Positions 1-8,852 of a stretch of 64,000 bases of DNA are shown here, piece by piece. Below the pieces are notes generated by a model. That model saw nothing but the letters and a program-made list of their open reading frames with translations, was not told where the DNA came from and ran no database searches. Made by a program: the position numbers and the translations under genes. The first letter of the stretch is position 1, and every line of letters starts with the position of its first letter. The stretch comes from Chitinivorax sp. PXF-14 (GTDB lineage: Bacteria > Pseudomonadota > Gammaproteobacteria > Burkholderiales > SCOH01), in assembly GCF_040812015.1 (NCBI RefSeq), contig NZ_JBFNXJ010000001.1, positions 1 through 64,000 on the forward strand, read 5' to 3'.

Positions 1-99
1 GATAACCACCGCCAATTTCACCCATACGCCGGTTTGCGTGTGGCTGCACCCAGCGCCGCCATGTCGATGCCCACAAAACACGCCCCTGCCTGCGGGCAG

Positions 100-129
100 A
101 AAAATGGCCCGGTCATTCAGGCCGGGCCA
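100..129 (-). terminator. Rho-independent terminator of the binding-protein gene
   Basis: Read on the minus strand, an 8-bp GC-rich stem (TGGCCCGG pairing with CCGGGCCA, 9-nt loop) is followed by TTTTT. It lies about 65 bases beyond the stop codon of the leftward gene, so it most likely ends that transcript. The hairpin is seen directly; its function is inferred. Confidence 0.75.
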
Positions 130-192
130 CTCGATTTTCAACCATGCTTTATGGCGCGCGCCTCGCGTGGCGCGCATCTGCCGGCTGGCGTA

Positions 193-1386
193 TCAGCGCA
201 TCAGCTCACCATCCTTGCTGATCACGGTGATGTCGACATACTTCGATCCGCGGCGTTCCTGCGGGCCGAAGTTGACGATGTAGCCGCCCGCGTCGTAGCC
301 CTTCAGGCTTTCGAGCGCGCCGGACATCTTCTCGCGTGAGACCCCGCCGCGTTTGACCGCTTCGGCGATGACCTTGGCGACGATATGGCCTTCCATCGTG
401 GCGTAGGTGACCGGCTGGTCGGGGGCGAATTCCTTCATGACCCGCAGGTGTTCCTTCGATACGGGGGTCAGCGAGTTCCACGGCATCGGCACCACCTGCG
501 AGATACCCACGCCGTGCGCGTCTTCGCCCACGGACTTGGTCAGCGACTTGTAGCCGACGGTGGACAGCGCGAACAGCTGTGCGCCCGGGTCGAGGTCGCG
601 GTATTGCTTGACGAAGGCGGTGGCTGCGTCGGAGTTGGCGATCATCACGATGGCCTGTGGCTTCACCGCGTTGATGGTCTTCACTGCGTCGCCGACGGCA
701 TTGGTCTTGAGGTTGTAGATGCCCTTGGTGGCGAGCTCCAGATTGTGCTCGCGCAGCGCGGCCTGCACGGCGGCAAGGCCGGTCTTGCCGAAGGCGTCGT
801 CGGAATACAGTACGCCGATCTTCTGCATGCCGAGGCTCACCGCCTGCTTGACGATCTTGCGCGCCTCGTCGCCGTAGCTCGCGCGGACGTGGAACAGCTG
901 CGGGATGTAGCCTTCCTGGATCGAGTCGGCCTCGAGCTTGTAATTGCCCTGGCCGGCGGCCTTTTCCTCGGTGCCGTAGGGCGCGCGCAGCGAGTCGGCG
1001 CCGGTGAGCGGGCCGACCAGCGCGATATTGGCTTTCTGCAGCGCCTTGGTGCGCACGATCAGCGCGATGTTGGGGGTGCCGGTGTAGCCGGCCAGCACGT
1101 CGACGTTATCGTTGATCAGTGCCTGGGTGTTCTGGTAAGTCTTGGGGGGCAGGCTGGCGTCGTCTTTCACGATCAGCGTGATCTTCTTGCCGCCCACGCC
1201 GCCCTTGGCGTTGATGGAGTCGAAATAGGCCTTCATGCCGGTCGAGTAGTCCTTGCCCGAATCAGACAGCGGGCCGGTCAGCGCCACCGACTGGCCTACG
1301 CGGATTTCACCGCCGGCGGCAAACGCGTTGGCGGCAAAGGCAAGGCTGACGGCAAGCATGCTTGCGCGGAACAGGTTTTTTTTCAT
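193..1386 (-). CDS. Branched-chain amino-acid type ABC transporter substrate-binding protein
   Basis: Predicted periplasmic binding protein of the Leu/Ile/Val (LivJ/LivK, peripla_BP_6) family, delivering a small ligand to an ABC permease. The 397-residue product begins with a typical signal peptide (MKKN, a hydrophobic stretch, AANAFAAG). The mature part opens with EIRVGQSVALTGPLSD, the family's characteristic first beta-strand and ligand loop, and later has GYTGTPNIALIV and GVLYSDDAFGKTG. The ATG at 1386 is chosen over upstream in-frame codons because it starts the signal peptide and has GGAG just upstream. No permease or ATPase gene is adjacent on the right; one could lie to the left of the window. 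The ligand cannot be told from sequence. Confidence 0.9.
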   Translation of the reverse strand: MKKNLFRASMLAVSLAFAANAFAAGGEIRVGQSVALTGPLSDSGKDYSTGMKAYFDSINAKGGVGGKKITLIVKDDASLPPKTYQNTQALINDNVDVLAGYTGTPNIALIVRTKALQKANIALVGPLTGADSLRAPYGTEEKAAGQGNYKLEADSIQEGYIPQLFHVRASYGDEARKIVKQAVSLGMQKIGVLYSDDAFGKTGLAAVQAALREHNLELATKGIYNLKTNAVGDAVKTINAVKPQAIVMIANSDAATAFVKQYRDLDPGAQLFALSTVGYKSLTKSVGEDAHGVGISQVVPMPWNSLTPVSKEHLRVMKEFAPDQPVTYATMEGHIVAKVIAEAVKRGGVSREKMSGALESLKGYDAGGYIVNFGPQERRGSKYVDITVISKDGELMR

Positions 1387-1560
1387 TCTGACTCCACCCG
1401 ATTTAAACGGTATTGGTATTGTTTTGGGCCGGGCAAACCGGCAAGATCGGTGCCAGTCGGACCGTCTGGCGCGATGCAAAACGCCGTCCGTATCTTATAG
1501 CATCGACGCGGCTTTTGCTAATATGGCAGCCCACTGATATTTCCCGCTTTTTCCCTGACC

Positions 1561-2616
1561 GTGCCCCCATCCAGCAACGATTTTGCAGGCCGCCTGATTG
1601 CCTGGCAGCAAGCCCACGGGCGCCACGATCTGCCCTGGCAGCACTCGCGCGACCCTTACCGGGTCTGGTTGTCCGAGATCATGCTGCAGCAGACCCAGGT
1701 CGCCACGGTGATCCCTTACTACCTGGCCTTTCTCGAACGCTTTCCCGATATCGCCGCGCTGGCCGCGGCGCCGCTCGACGACGTGCTGGCGGCCTGGAGC
1801 GGGCTCGGCTACTACACCCGGGCGCGCAATCTGCAAAAGGCCGCTCAGCAGATTGTGGCCGGGCATGGCGGCGTGTTTCCCGACGATGTCGCGCTGGTCG
1901 AGGCGCTGCCGGGTATTGGGCGTTCCACTGCGGCGGCGATCTGTGCGTTTTCGTTCGGGCAGCGCCGGGCGATTCTCGACGGCAACGTGAAGCGCGTGCT
2001 CGCGCGCTGGCTTGGCGTGGATGGCTACCCCGGCGACAAGAAGATCGAGACCCGGCTGTGGGCCGAGGCCGAGGCCTTGCTGCCGGCCATCGGCATCGAG
2101 GCCTACACGCAGGCGCAGATGGACCTGGGCAGCCTCATCTGCACGCGCGGCAAGCCGCGCTGCGATGCCTGCCCGGTCAGCACGGATTGTGTTGCCCTGC
2201 GCGACGGCCTGACCGCCGTGCTGCCGGCACCGAAGCCGAGAAAGGCCATCCCGAGCCGGGCCACGGTCATGCTGCTGGCCTGGGACGGCGACCGGCTGCT
2301 GCTCACGCGGCGCCCGCCGAGCGGCATCTGGGGCGGCCTGTGGTGCCTGCCCGAGGTGGCGTCCACGCTCGATGCCGAGACTTTTTGCACGCAGCACGGC
2401 CTGACGCTGCTGGCCGACCAGGCCGCTGCGGACTTCGAGCATGTGTTCACGCATTTCCGTCTCACCATCACCCCCCATGCGCTGCAGGTGGCGCGCGGCA
2501 CGGCGCTTGCCGCTGAGCCGGACTGGGACTGGTTCACGCGCGAGCAGGCGCTCGCCGCCGGCATTCCGCAACCTTTGCGCAAATTGCTGTCGAACCCGCA
2601 GGCCAGCCTGTTTTGA
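1561..2616 (+). CDS. mutY: A/G-specific adenine DNA glycosylase MutY
   Basis: Removes adenine mispaired with 8-oxoguanine in base-excision repair. The 351-residue protein has the family layout: glycosylase core with catalytic Glu39 in WLSEIMLQQTQV, helix-hairpin-helix LPGIG at 116-120, catalytic Asp140 in ILDGNVKRVLAR, and a [4Fe-4S] cluster loop with C194, C201, C204 and C210 (C-x6-C-x2-C-x5-C). The C-terminal third is the Nudix-like domain that senses 8-oxoG, with WGGLWCLPE. It starts with GTG. It is divergent from the binding-protein gene, leaving 174 bases for both promoters. Length and all catalytic residues are normal. Confidence 0.97.
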   Translation: MPPSSNDFAGRLIAWQQAHGRHDLPWQHSRDPYRVWLSEIMLQQTQVATVIPYYLAFLERFPDIAALAAAPLDDVLAAWSGLGYYTRARNLQKAAQQIVAGHGGVFPDDVALVEALPGIGRSTAAAICAFSFGQRRAILDGNVKRVLARWLGVDGYPGDKKIETRLWAEAEALLPAIGIEAYTQAQMDLGSLICTRGKPRCDACPVSTDCVALRDGLTAVLPAPKPRKAIPSRATVMLLAWDGDRLLLTRRPPSGIWGGLWCLPEVASTLDAETFCTQHGLTLLADQAAADFEHVFTHFRLTITPHALQVARGTALAAEPDWDWFTREQALAAGIPQPLRKLLSNPQASLF

Positions 2617-2714
2617 GGTCGGGCGGCGCTTGTGTGTGGCCGCCGTCAAACTTGCAGTCAAACTCGTTTAAAATACGCGTTTTGCGTCCGAACCCCTGCC
2701 CTTAAGGAATCGCC

Positions 2715-3941
2715 ATGCCCGTCAACCTGCCCGCCATCGATCCCGCCCAATTGTTCCCGGTCGCCGGGGTCGAGCTCGGCTATGCCTGCGCCGGTATCAA
2801 GAAACCCAACCGCAAGGACGTGCTGGTGCTGCGCCTGGCCGAAGGTGCCTCGGTGGCCGGCGTGTTCACGCAGAACCGCTTCTGCGCGGCGCCCGTGCTG
2901 GTTTCCAAGGATCACCTGGGCCACGGCAATATCCGTGCGCTGGTGATCAACACCGGCAACGCCAATGCCGGCACCGGCGAAAAGGGCCTGCTCGACGCGC
3001 GCGCGGTGTGCGAGGCGGCGGCGAGCAAGCTCGGCGTGAAGTCGTCGCAGGTGCTGCCGTTCTCCACCGGCGTGATTCTCGAGCCGCTGCCCGTCGACAA
3101 GATCTTCGCCGGCCTGCCCGACGCGGTGGCCGACCTCAAGGCCGACAACTGGGCCAACGCCGCCGAGGCGATCATGACCACCGACACCCAGCCCAAGGCG
3201 ACGTCGAAGCGCGTCACCATCGGCGGCCAGACCATCACCATCACGGGCATCTCCAAGGGCGCCGGCATGATCCGCCCGAACATGGCGACCATGCTCGGCT
3301 TCGTCGCCACCGACGCGGCCGTGCCGCAGGCGCTGCTGCAGGCACTGCTGCGCCACGCGGCGGATCGCTCGTTCAACCGCATCACGATCGATGGCGATAC
3401 CTCGACCAATGACTCCTTCATCCTGATCGCCTCGGGCAAGGTTGCGGTGCCGGGCTTCAACGATGCCGACAGCGCCGAGTTCGCCGCGCTGCGCGATGCC
3501 GTGACCGAGGTGTCGCAATGGCTGGCGCAGGCCATCGTGCGCGATGGCGAAGGCGCGACCAAGTTCATCAGCGTCAAGGTTGAAGGCGGCAGGAACGAGG
3601 ATGAGGTGAAGGCCGTGGCCTATGCGATCGCCCATTCGCCGCTGGTGAAGACGGCGTTCTTCGCCTCCGACCCGAACCTCGGTCGCATCCTGGCGGCCGT
3701 CGGCTATGCCGGCATCGGCGATCTCGACGTGAGCCTGATCGACCTCTACCTCGACGGTGTGTGGGTCGCCAAGGACGGCGGCCGCAACCCCGACTACAAG
3801 GAAGAGGACGGCCAGCGCGTGATGAAGCAGTCCGAGATCACCATCCGCGTGCTGCTCAAGCGCGGCCCGGCCGAGACCACGGTGTGGACCTGCGACTTCT
3901 CCTACGACTACGTGCGCATCAACGCCGACTACCGTACCTGA
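2715..3941 (+). CDS. argJ: Bifunctional ornithine acetyltransferase / N-acetylglutamate synthase ArgJ
   Basis: Transfers acetyl from N-acetylornithine to glutamate (and can use acetyl-CoA), recycling the acetyl group in arginine biosynthesis. The 408-residue precursor carries the autoproteolysis and active-site motif [16 protein letters not shown]; Thr192 of ATML is the expected new N-terminal nucleophile of the beta chain. The oxyanion-hole TG (about residues 118-119, STGV) and the C-terminal NADYRT typical of ArgJ are present. It stands alone between mutY and the DUF815 gene, with an AAGGA ribosome-binding site 8 bases before the ATG. No other arg gene is in the window. Confidence 0.97.
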   Translation: MPVNLPAIDPAQLFPVAGVELGYACAGIKKPNRKDVLVLRLAEGASVAGVFTQNRFCAAPVLVSKDHLGHGNIRALVINTGNANAGTGEKGLLDARAVCEAAASKLGVKSSQVLPFSTGVILEPLPVDKIFAGLPDAVADLKADNWANAAEAIMTTDTQPKATSKRVTIGGQTITITGISKGAGMIRPNMATMLGFVATDAAVPQALLQALLRHAADRSFNRITIDGDTSTNDSFILIASGKVAVPGFNDADSAEFAALRDAVTEVSQWLAQAIVRDGEGATKFISVKVEGGRNEDEVKAVAYAIAHSPLVKTAFFASDPNLGRILAAVGYAGIGDLDVSLIDLYLDGVWVAKDGGRNPDYKEEDGQRVMKQSEITIRVLLKRGPAETTVWTCDFSYDYVRINADYRT

Positions 3942-4026
3942 TCCCTGTCCCAAGTGCCGCGGGCATCGCGCCCGCGGCTCACCCGCCGCCCCGCCTGATG
4001 GCCGCCCTCCCTGTATTGGACCCCCC

Positions 4027-4899
4027 ATGACCCTGCCCCTCGAACACCTCGTTGCGCGTGCCGAGCAGCTGATCGACCGGCTCGAACAGATCCTGCCGCC
4101 TGCCGTGCCAGACGTGGCCTGGGATGCCGTGGCCTACCGCTGGCGCAAGCGCCAGGGGCGCGGCTTTCTCGAAGCCGTGCATCACCTGCACAGGATCGGC
4201 CTGGCCGACCTGCACAATATCGACCGGCAGAAGCGGCTGATCGAGCAGAACACGCGCCAGTTCGTGCACGGCAAGCCCGCCAACAACGTGCTGCTGACCG
4301 GCGCGCGCGGCACCGGCAAGTCCTCGCTGGTGAAGGCGGTGCTCAACGAGTTCGCGGGCCATGGCCTGCGCCTGATCGAGGTGGACAAATCCGATCTGGT
4401 CGATCTGCCCGACATCGTCGATCTGATCGCCGAGCGCCCCGAGCGCTATGTGATCTTCTGCGATGACCTGTCCTTCGACGAGGGCGAGGCCGGCTACAAG
4501 GCACTCAAGTCGGCGCTCGACGGCTCGGTGGCGGCCGCCACCGACAACCTGCTGATCTACGCGACGTCAAACCGCCGCCACCTGCTGCCCGAGTATTTCC
4601 ACGAGAACGAGCGTACGCGCCACGTCGGCGAGGAAATCCACCCGGCCGAGGCGGTCGAGGAAAAGGTCTCGCTGTCCGAGCGCTTCGGCCTGTGGGTGTC
4701 GTTCTACCCGTTCGGCCAGGATGAATACCTGGCCGCGGTGCGCCACTGGCTCGGTCACTTCGGCGTGGCCGATGTCGATGGCCAACTGGTGACGCGCGAG
4801 GCGCTGCAGTGGTCGCTATCGCGTGGCATGCGCTCGGGCCGCGTGGCCTGGCAGTTTGCCCGCGACTGGGCCGGCCGCCTGCAGGATGGCGCCGCATGA
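4027..4899 (+). CDS. DUF815-family AAA ATPase
   Basis: Cytoplasmic P-loop ATPase of the DUF815 family (290 residues), widespread in proteobacteria and of unsettled function. It has a Walker A motif GARGTGKSS at 92-100 and a Walker B-like VIFCDDLSF at 142-150, followed by sensor-1 style IYATSNRRHLL. The family motif HENERTRHVGEEIHP-type segment, unusual for AAA proteins, follows it. The stop codon overlaps the next gene's start (ATGA), so it is translationally coupled to the Nudix-ThiE gene, an arrangement I recall from other betaproteobacteria. Family assignment is firm; the role is not known. Confidence 0.9.
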   Translation: MTLPLEHLVARAEQLIDRLEQILPPAVPDVAWDAVAYRWRKRQGRGFLEAVHHLHRIGLADLHNIDRQKRLIEQNTRQFVHGKPANNVLLTGARGTGKSSLVKAVLNEFAGHGLRLIEVDKSDLVDLPDIVDLIAERPERYVIFCDDLSFDEGEAGYKALKSALDGSVAAATDNLLIYATSNRRHLLPEYFHENERTRHVGEEIHPAEAVEEKVSLSERFGLWVSFYPFGQDEYLAAVRHWLGHFGVADVDGQLVTREALQWSLSRGMRSGRVAWQFARDWAGRLQDGAA

Positions 4900-5846
4900 G
4901 CGACACGGTGGAGGACAAGATCGTCGATGTCGTCGCAGGGGTGCTGCGCCAGCCCGACGGTAGTTTCTTTCTCGCCAGCCGGCCCGAGGGCAAGGTCTAC
5001 GCGGGCTACTGGGAATTTCCCGGCGGCAAGGTCGAGCCCGGCGAGGCACGCGCCGATGCGCTGACGCGCGAATTGCGCGAGGAGCTCGGCATCGAGGTCG
5101 AGCACGCCACGCCGTGGCTCACGCAGGTATTCACCTATCCGCACGCCAAGGTGTGCCTGAATTTCTTTCTCGTCCACCGCTGGCGCGGCGAGCCGCATCC
5201 GCACGAGGGCCAGCAGTTCGCCTGGCAGCGTGCCGGCGTGCTCGACGTGTCGCCGGTGCTGCCGGCCAATACGCCGATCTTCCGCGCACTGGCGCTGCCT
5301 GAGCTGTATGCGATCACCAATGCCCAGGAATGGGGCGCCGCGCCGCTGCTGGCAAGGCTGGAGGCCGCGCTGGAGCGTGGTCTCAGGCTGATCCAGGTGC
5401 GCGAGAAGAGCTGGCCACGTGAGCAGCAGCTGGCCTTTGCCCGCGAAGTCGTGGCCCGCGCCCGGCCCTTTGGCGCCAAGGTATTGATCAACGGCGATGT
5501 GACGCTGGCCCACGAGGCGGGGGTGGATGGCGTGCACCTGTCGAGCGGTGCGCTGCTGGCGGCCGGCGAGCGCCCCGATCTGCCTTGGGTCGGCGCCTCC
5601 TGTCACGATCTGCGCGAGCTCGAACAGGTGGCGCGGCTCGGCCTCGACTATGCCTTGCTCGGCCCGGCGCAGCCGACGGCCTCGCACCCGGGCCAGCCGG
5701 CGCTGGGCTGGGAGGCCTTCCGCGCGCTGCACGCGCATGGCTGGCCATTCCCGATCTACGCGCTCGGCGGCCTTGCGCCGGGCGACCTTGCTACCGCACA
5801 GGCCCACGGCGCGCACGGCATCGCGATGCTGAGGCAGGCCTGGTGA
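4896..5846 (+). CDS. Nudix hydrolase (MutT-like) fused to a ThiE-like domain
   Basis: 316-residue two-domain protein. Residues 8-135 form a MutT-type Nudix hydrolase with a complete Nudix box (G44, E50, R58-E59, E62-E63, G65), predicted to clean 8-oxo-dGTP from the nucleotide pool. Residues about 145-316 form a TIM-barrel like thiamine-phosphate synthase, with QVREK and INGDVTLAHEAGVDGVHLS. In the ThiE part the GPxxPTxTK phosphate loop reads GPAQPTASHPG, so the usual Thr-Lys is missing. Genuine thiamine-phosphate synthase activity is therefore uncertain. The fusion is a known architecture in beta- and gammaproteobacteria. It overlaps both neighbours by 4 bases. Confidence 0.92.
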   Translation: MSDTVEDKIVDVVAGVLRQPDGSFFLASRPEGKVYAGYWEFPGGKVEPGEARADALTRELREELGIEVEHATPWLTQVFTYPHAKVCLNFFLVHRWRGEPHPHEGQQFAWQRAGVLDVSPVLPANTPIFRALALPELYAITNAQEWGAAPLLARLEAALERGLRLIQVREKSWPREQQLAFAREVVARARPFGAKVLINGDVTLAHEAGVDGVHLSSGALLAAGERPDLPWVGASCHDLRELEQVARLGLDYALLGPAQPTASHPGQPALGWEAFRALHAHGWPFPIYALGGLAPGDLATAQAHGAHGIAMLRQAW

Positions 5847-6229
5847 GGCGCTGGCTCGCGCCGCTCGTGTTGCTGGCCGCCTGCAGCGGGCCGGACCAGC
5901 CGCCGCCGTCTGTGACCTGTGCCGACCCGGCGGCGGGCTGCCGTTTCAAGGTGGGCGAGCGCGAAGTCAGCCTGCGCTTCGGCCAGCCCATCACGGCGAT
6001 GGCGCCGTTCGACGTGGCCGTGAAGGTTGCGCAGGCGCGCGAGGTCAAGGCCAGCTTTGCCATGCGCGGCATGGATATGGGGAGTAACCAGTATCGCCTG
6101 CTCGCCGCAAATGACGGAAACTGGGCCGCCAAGGTCATGCTGCCCGTCTGCGTGCAAGGACGCCGCGACTGGCTCATGACGCTGAGCGTGGACGGCGAGG
6201 CCGTCACCGTACCGTTTTCCAGCCATTAA
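5843..6229 (+). CDS. Small predicted lipoprotein
   Basis: 128-residue protein of unknown function. It starts with GTG overlapping the previous stop (GTGA). A short positively charged N-terminus is followed by WLAPLVLLAAC, a clear lipobox with the lipidated Cys at residue 14, so it is expected to be anchored in a periplasm-facing membrane leaflet. The mature part is mostly beta-strand-like, with two further cysteines (TCADPAAGC) that could form a disulfide, and a segment FAMRGMDMGSNQYRL. Co-transcribed with the DUF815 and Nudix-ThiE genes. I recognise no named family with confidence. Confidence 0.85.
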   Translation: MRRWLAPLVLLAACSGPDQPPPSVTCADPAAGCRFKVGEREVSLRFGQPITAMAPFDVAVKVAQAREVKASFAMRGMDMGSNQYRLLAANDGNWAAKVMLPVCVQGRRDWLMTLSVDGEAVTVPFSSH

Positions 6230-6264
6230 CCATCCCTGCCTCGACCGGCAGGCCCGGAGGCCCC

Positions 6265-7263
6265 ATGCGCATTGCCGTCTTCGATACCCACCGCTACGAC
6301 CGCGAGGCGCTCGAGCACGCCAACGCCGCATTCGGCCATGAGCTGTGCTTTTTCGAGCCGCGCCTGAACGCGCAGACGGCCGAGCTTGCCGGCGGCTTCG
6401 ACGTGGTCTGCCCCTTCGTCAACGACAGGCTCGACGCCGCCGCGCTCGGCGTGCTGGCGCGGGCCGGTGTGCGGCTGGTGGCCTTGCGTGCGGCCGGCTT
6501 CAACGCGGTCGACATTGCCGAGGCCAACCGTCTCGGCCTGCGCGTGGTGCGCGTGCCGGCCTACTCGCCGCATGCGGTGGCCGAGCACGCCTTCGCGCTG
6601 CTGCTGACGCTGGTGCGCAAGACGCACCGCGCCTACGGCCGCGTGCGCGACGGCAATTTCTCGCTCGACGGGCTGGTTGGCTTCGATCTGCATGGCAAGA
6701 CGATAGGCATCGTCGGCGCCGGGCGCATCGGCCAGGCGGCCATCGGCATCGCGCGCGGCTTCGGCTGCCGTACGCTGGTCTATGATCTGGGACGGGACAC
6801 GGCCTTGGCCGAGCGGCTGGGCTTCGAGTATGCAAGCATGGACGAGGTCCTGGCGCAGGCCGACGTAGTGTCGCTGCACCTGCCGTTGACGCCGCAGAGC
6901 CGTCACCTGATCGACACCCACGCGATTGCGCGCATGAAGCCCGGGGCGCTGATCGTCAACACCAGCCGCGGCGCGCTGATCGACACGCACGCGGTGATCG
7001 CCGCGCTCAAGTCGGGGCGCCTCGGCGGGGTGGGGCTCGACGTCTACGAGCTGGAGGAGGGGGTGTTCTTCGAGAATCTGTCCGAGGCGCCGTTGCAGGA
7101 TGACCAGCTGGCGCGCCTGCTGACCTTCCCCAACGTGCTGATCACCTCGCACCAGGGCTTTCTGACGCGCGAGGCGCTCGACAATATCGCCCACACGACG
7201 CTGGCTAATGTGCGCGCCTTCGAGCGTGGCGAGGCGCTGGAGAACGAAGTACAGCTCAGCTGA
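6265..7263 (+). CDS. ldhA: D-lactate dehydrogenase (LdhA-type 2-hydroxyacid dehydrogenase)
   Basis: NADH-dependent reduction of pyruvate to D-lactate in fermentation, or the reverse. The 332-residue protein has the family's Rossmann motif [12 protein letters not shown], the catalytic-Arg segment NTSRGALID, the Glu-bearing DVYELEEG and the catalytic His in [11 protein letters not shown]. The segment [17 protein letters not shown] closely matches fermentative LdhA rather than glycerate or phosphoglycerate dehydrogenases. GGAGG lies just before the ATG. Its last 8 bases overlap the convergent yacG gene. Confidence 0.93.
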   Translation: MRIAVFDTHRYDREALEHANAAFGHELCFFEPRLNAQTAELAGGFDVVCPFVNDRLDAAALGVLARAGVRLVALRAAGFNAVDIAEANRLGLRVVRVPAYSPHAVAEHAFALLLTLVRKTHRAYGRVRDGNFSLDGLVGFDLHGKTIGIVGAGRIGQAAIGIARGFGCRTLVYDLGRDTALAERLGFEYASMDEVLAQADVVSLHLPLTPQSRHLIDTHAIARMKPGALIVNTSRGALIDTHAVIAALKSGRLGGVGLDVYELEEGVFFENLSEAPLQDDQLARLLTFPNVLITSHQGFLTREALDNIAHTTLANVRAFERGEALENEVQLS

Positions 7264-7453
7264 GCACGTCGTCGTCCGGCGGCGTGTCGTCCTTGGTCGG
7301 AATGCGGTATTGCTCGTTGGCCCACTGGCCGAGGTCAATCAGCTTGCAGCGCTCGGAGCAGAACGGCCGGAACGCGTTCTCAGACAGCCAGGCGACCTGT
7401 GCGCCGCAGCTCGGGCAGGGGACGTAGCGGATGGTTTTTTTGGGCTCGGACAT
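7256..7453 (-). CDS. yacG: DNA gyrase inhibitor / zinc-finger protein YacG
   Basis: 65-residue zinc protein. Family members bind gyrase B and inhibit DNA supercoiling. It has the four zinc cysteines C13, C16, C32 and C36 (C-x2-C-x15-C-x3-C) with the family signature [14 protein letters not shown]. The tail is acidic. An in-frame GTG four codons upstream (7465) is possible, but the ATG at 7453 begins the conserved part. It is convergent with ldhA and divergent from bioA, 68 bases apart. Confidence 0.93.
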   Translation of the reverse strand: MSEPKKTIRYVPCPSCGAQVAWLSENAFRPFCSERCKLIDLGQWANEQYRIPTKDDTPPDDDVLS

Positions 7454-7521
7454 GGTCGGCAACACGAAACGGGTCGGCGCATGCTAACACAGCACCGATC
7501 GACATTTTGCAAGGAAGCAGC

Positions 7522-8826
7522 ATGAGCAACCAAGACTGGCTGGCGCGCAGCCGGCAGGCCGTATGGCACCCGTGCACGCAGATGAAGCGCCACGAGACGC
7601 TGCCGCTGGTGCCGATCGAGCGCGGTGAAGGGCCGTGGCTGATCGACTTCGACGGCAAGCGCTATCTCGACGGGGTATCGAGCTGGTGGGTCAACCTGTT
7701 CGGCCACTGCAACCCGCTCATCGGCGATGCCATCAAGGCGCAGCTCGATACGCTCGAACACGTGATCCTGGCCGGCTTTACCCAGCGGCCGGTGGTCGAG
7801 CTGTCCGAGCGGCTGGCGGCGCTGACCGGCCTGGGCCATGCCTTCTACGGCTCGGATGGCGCCTCGGCGACCGAGATCGCGCTCAAGATGAGCTTTCACT
7901 ACTGGCGCAACGCCGGGCGTGGCGACAAGGTAGGCTTCGTCAGCCTGCAGCACAGCTATCACGGTGAGACGCTGGGCGCGCTGTCGGTGACCGACGTGGC
8001 CTTGTTCCGCGACACCTATGCGCCGCTGCTGCGCCACAGCCACCAGGTGCCGAGCCCCGACTGGCGCCTGGCCGCACCCGGCGAGAGCCACGAGACCTAT
8101 GCGCTGCGCTGCGCCGATGCGCTGGCCGACTTCCTGGCGCAGCACCACGCGAGCACCGCCGCGCTGATCGTCGAGCCGCTGGTGCAGGGCGCGGCCGGCA
8201 TGGCGATGTACCACCCGGCCTACCTGCGGCGCGCGCGCGAGCTGTGCGACCGCTACCAGGTGCATCTGATCGCCGACGAGATCGCGGTCGGCTTTGGCCG
8301 CACCGGCACGATGTGGGCGCATCAGCAGGCCGGCATCAAGCCGGATTTCCTTTGCCTGTCGAAGGGCATCACCGGCGGCTACCTGGCGTTGTCGGCCGTG
8401 CTGACGACCGATGAGGTCTATGCCGGCTTCTACCACGACGATGTCACGCGCGGCTTCCTGCACAGCCATAGCTACACCGGCAATGCGTTGGCCTGCCGTG
8501 CGGCGCTGGCGGTGCTCGACATCTTCGAACATGAGGAGGTGATCGAGAGCAATCGCGTGCGTGCCGCCTGGTTCACGGCGCTGATGGAGCCGATCATGCA
8601 CCACGCCAAGGTGCGGCACTTCCGCCACCTCGGCATGATCTGGGCCTTCGAGGTCGACACCGCGCGGCCCGATTTTGCCAGCTGGGCCTTCTGCCTGGCG
8701 ATGGAGCACGGCGTGCTGATCCGCCCGATGGGCAATACGGTATATTTCATGCCGCCCTATGTGGTCGACGGCGAGGAAGTCAGCCTGTTCGTTTCGGCCG
8801 CGCTCGACATGCTGGAGCAGGCCTAG
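7522..8826 (+). CDS. bioA: Adenosylmethionine-8-amino-7-oxononanoate aminotransferase BioA
   Basis: PLP-dependent enzyme of biotin synthesis that converts KAPA to DAPA using S-adenosylmethionine as amino donor. The 434-residue protein carries IWHPCTQM-like VWHPCTQM near the start, the PLP-phosphate turn YGSDGASATE, the ring-stacking segment SYHGET, the Asp of ADEIAVGFGRTG, and the Schiff-base lysine K281 in LSKGITGG. These distinguish BioA within class III aminotransferases. The ATG at 7522 has AAGGAAG 6 bases upstream. No other bio gene is nearby, so it is a solitary biotin locus. Confidence 0.96.
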   Translation: MSNQDWLARSRQAVWHPCTQMKRHETLPLVPIERGEGPWLIDFDGKRYLDGVSSWWVNLFGHCNPLIGDAIKAQLDTLEHVILAGFTQRPVVELSERLAALTGLGHAFYGSDGASATEIALKMSFHYWRNAGRGDKVGFVSLQHSYHGETLGALSVTDVALFRDTYAPLLRHSHQVPSPDWRLAAPGESHETYALRCADALADFLAQHHASTAALIVEPLVQGAAGMAMYHPAYLRRARELCDRYQVHLIADEIAVGFGRTGTMWAHQQAGIKPDFLCLSKGITGGYLALSAVLTTDEVYAGFYHDDVTRGFLHSHSYTGNALACRAALAVLDIFEHEEVIESNRVRAAWFTALMEPIMHHAKVRHFRHLGMIWAFEVDTARPDFASWAFCLAMEHGVLIRPMGNTVYFMPPYVVDGEEVSLFVSAALDMLEQA

Positions 8827-8852
8827 GCTACGGGTGCTGGCCGTGGTGGGTG

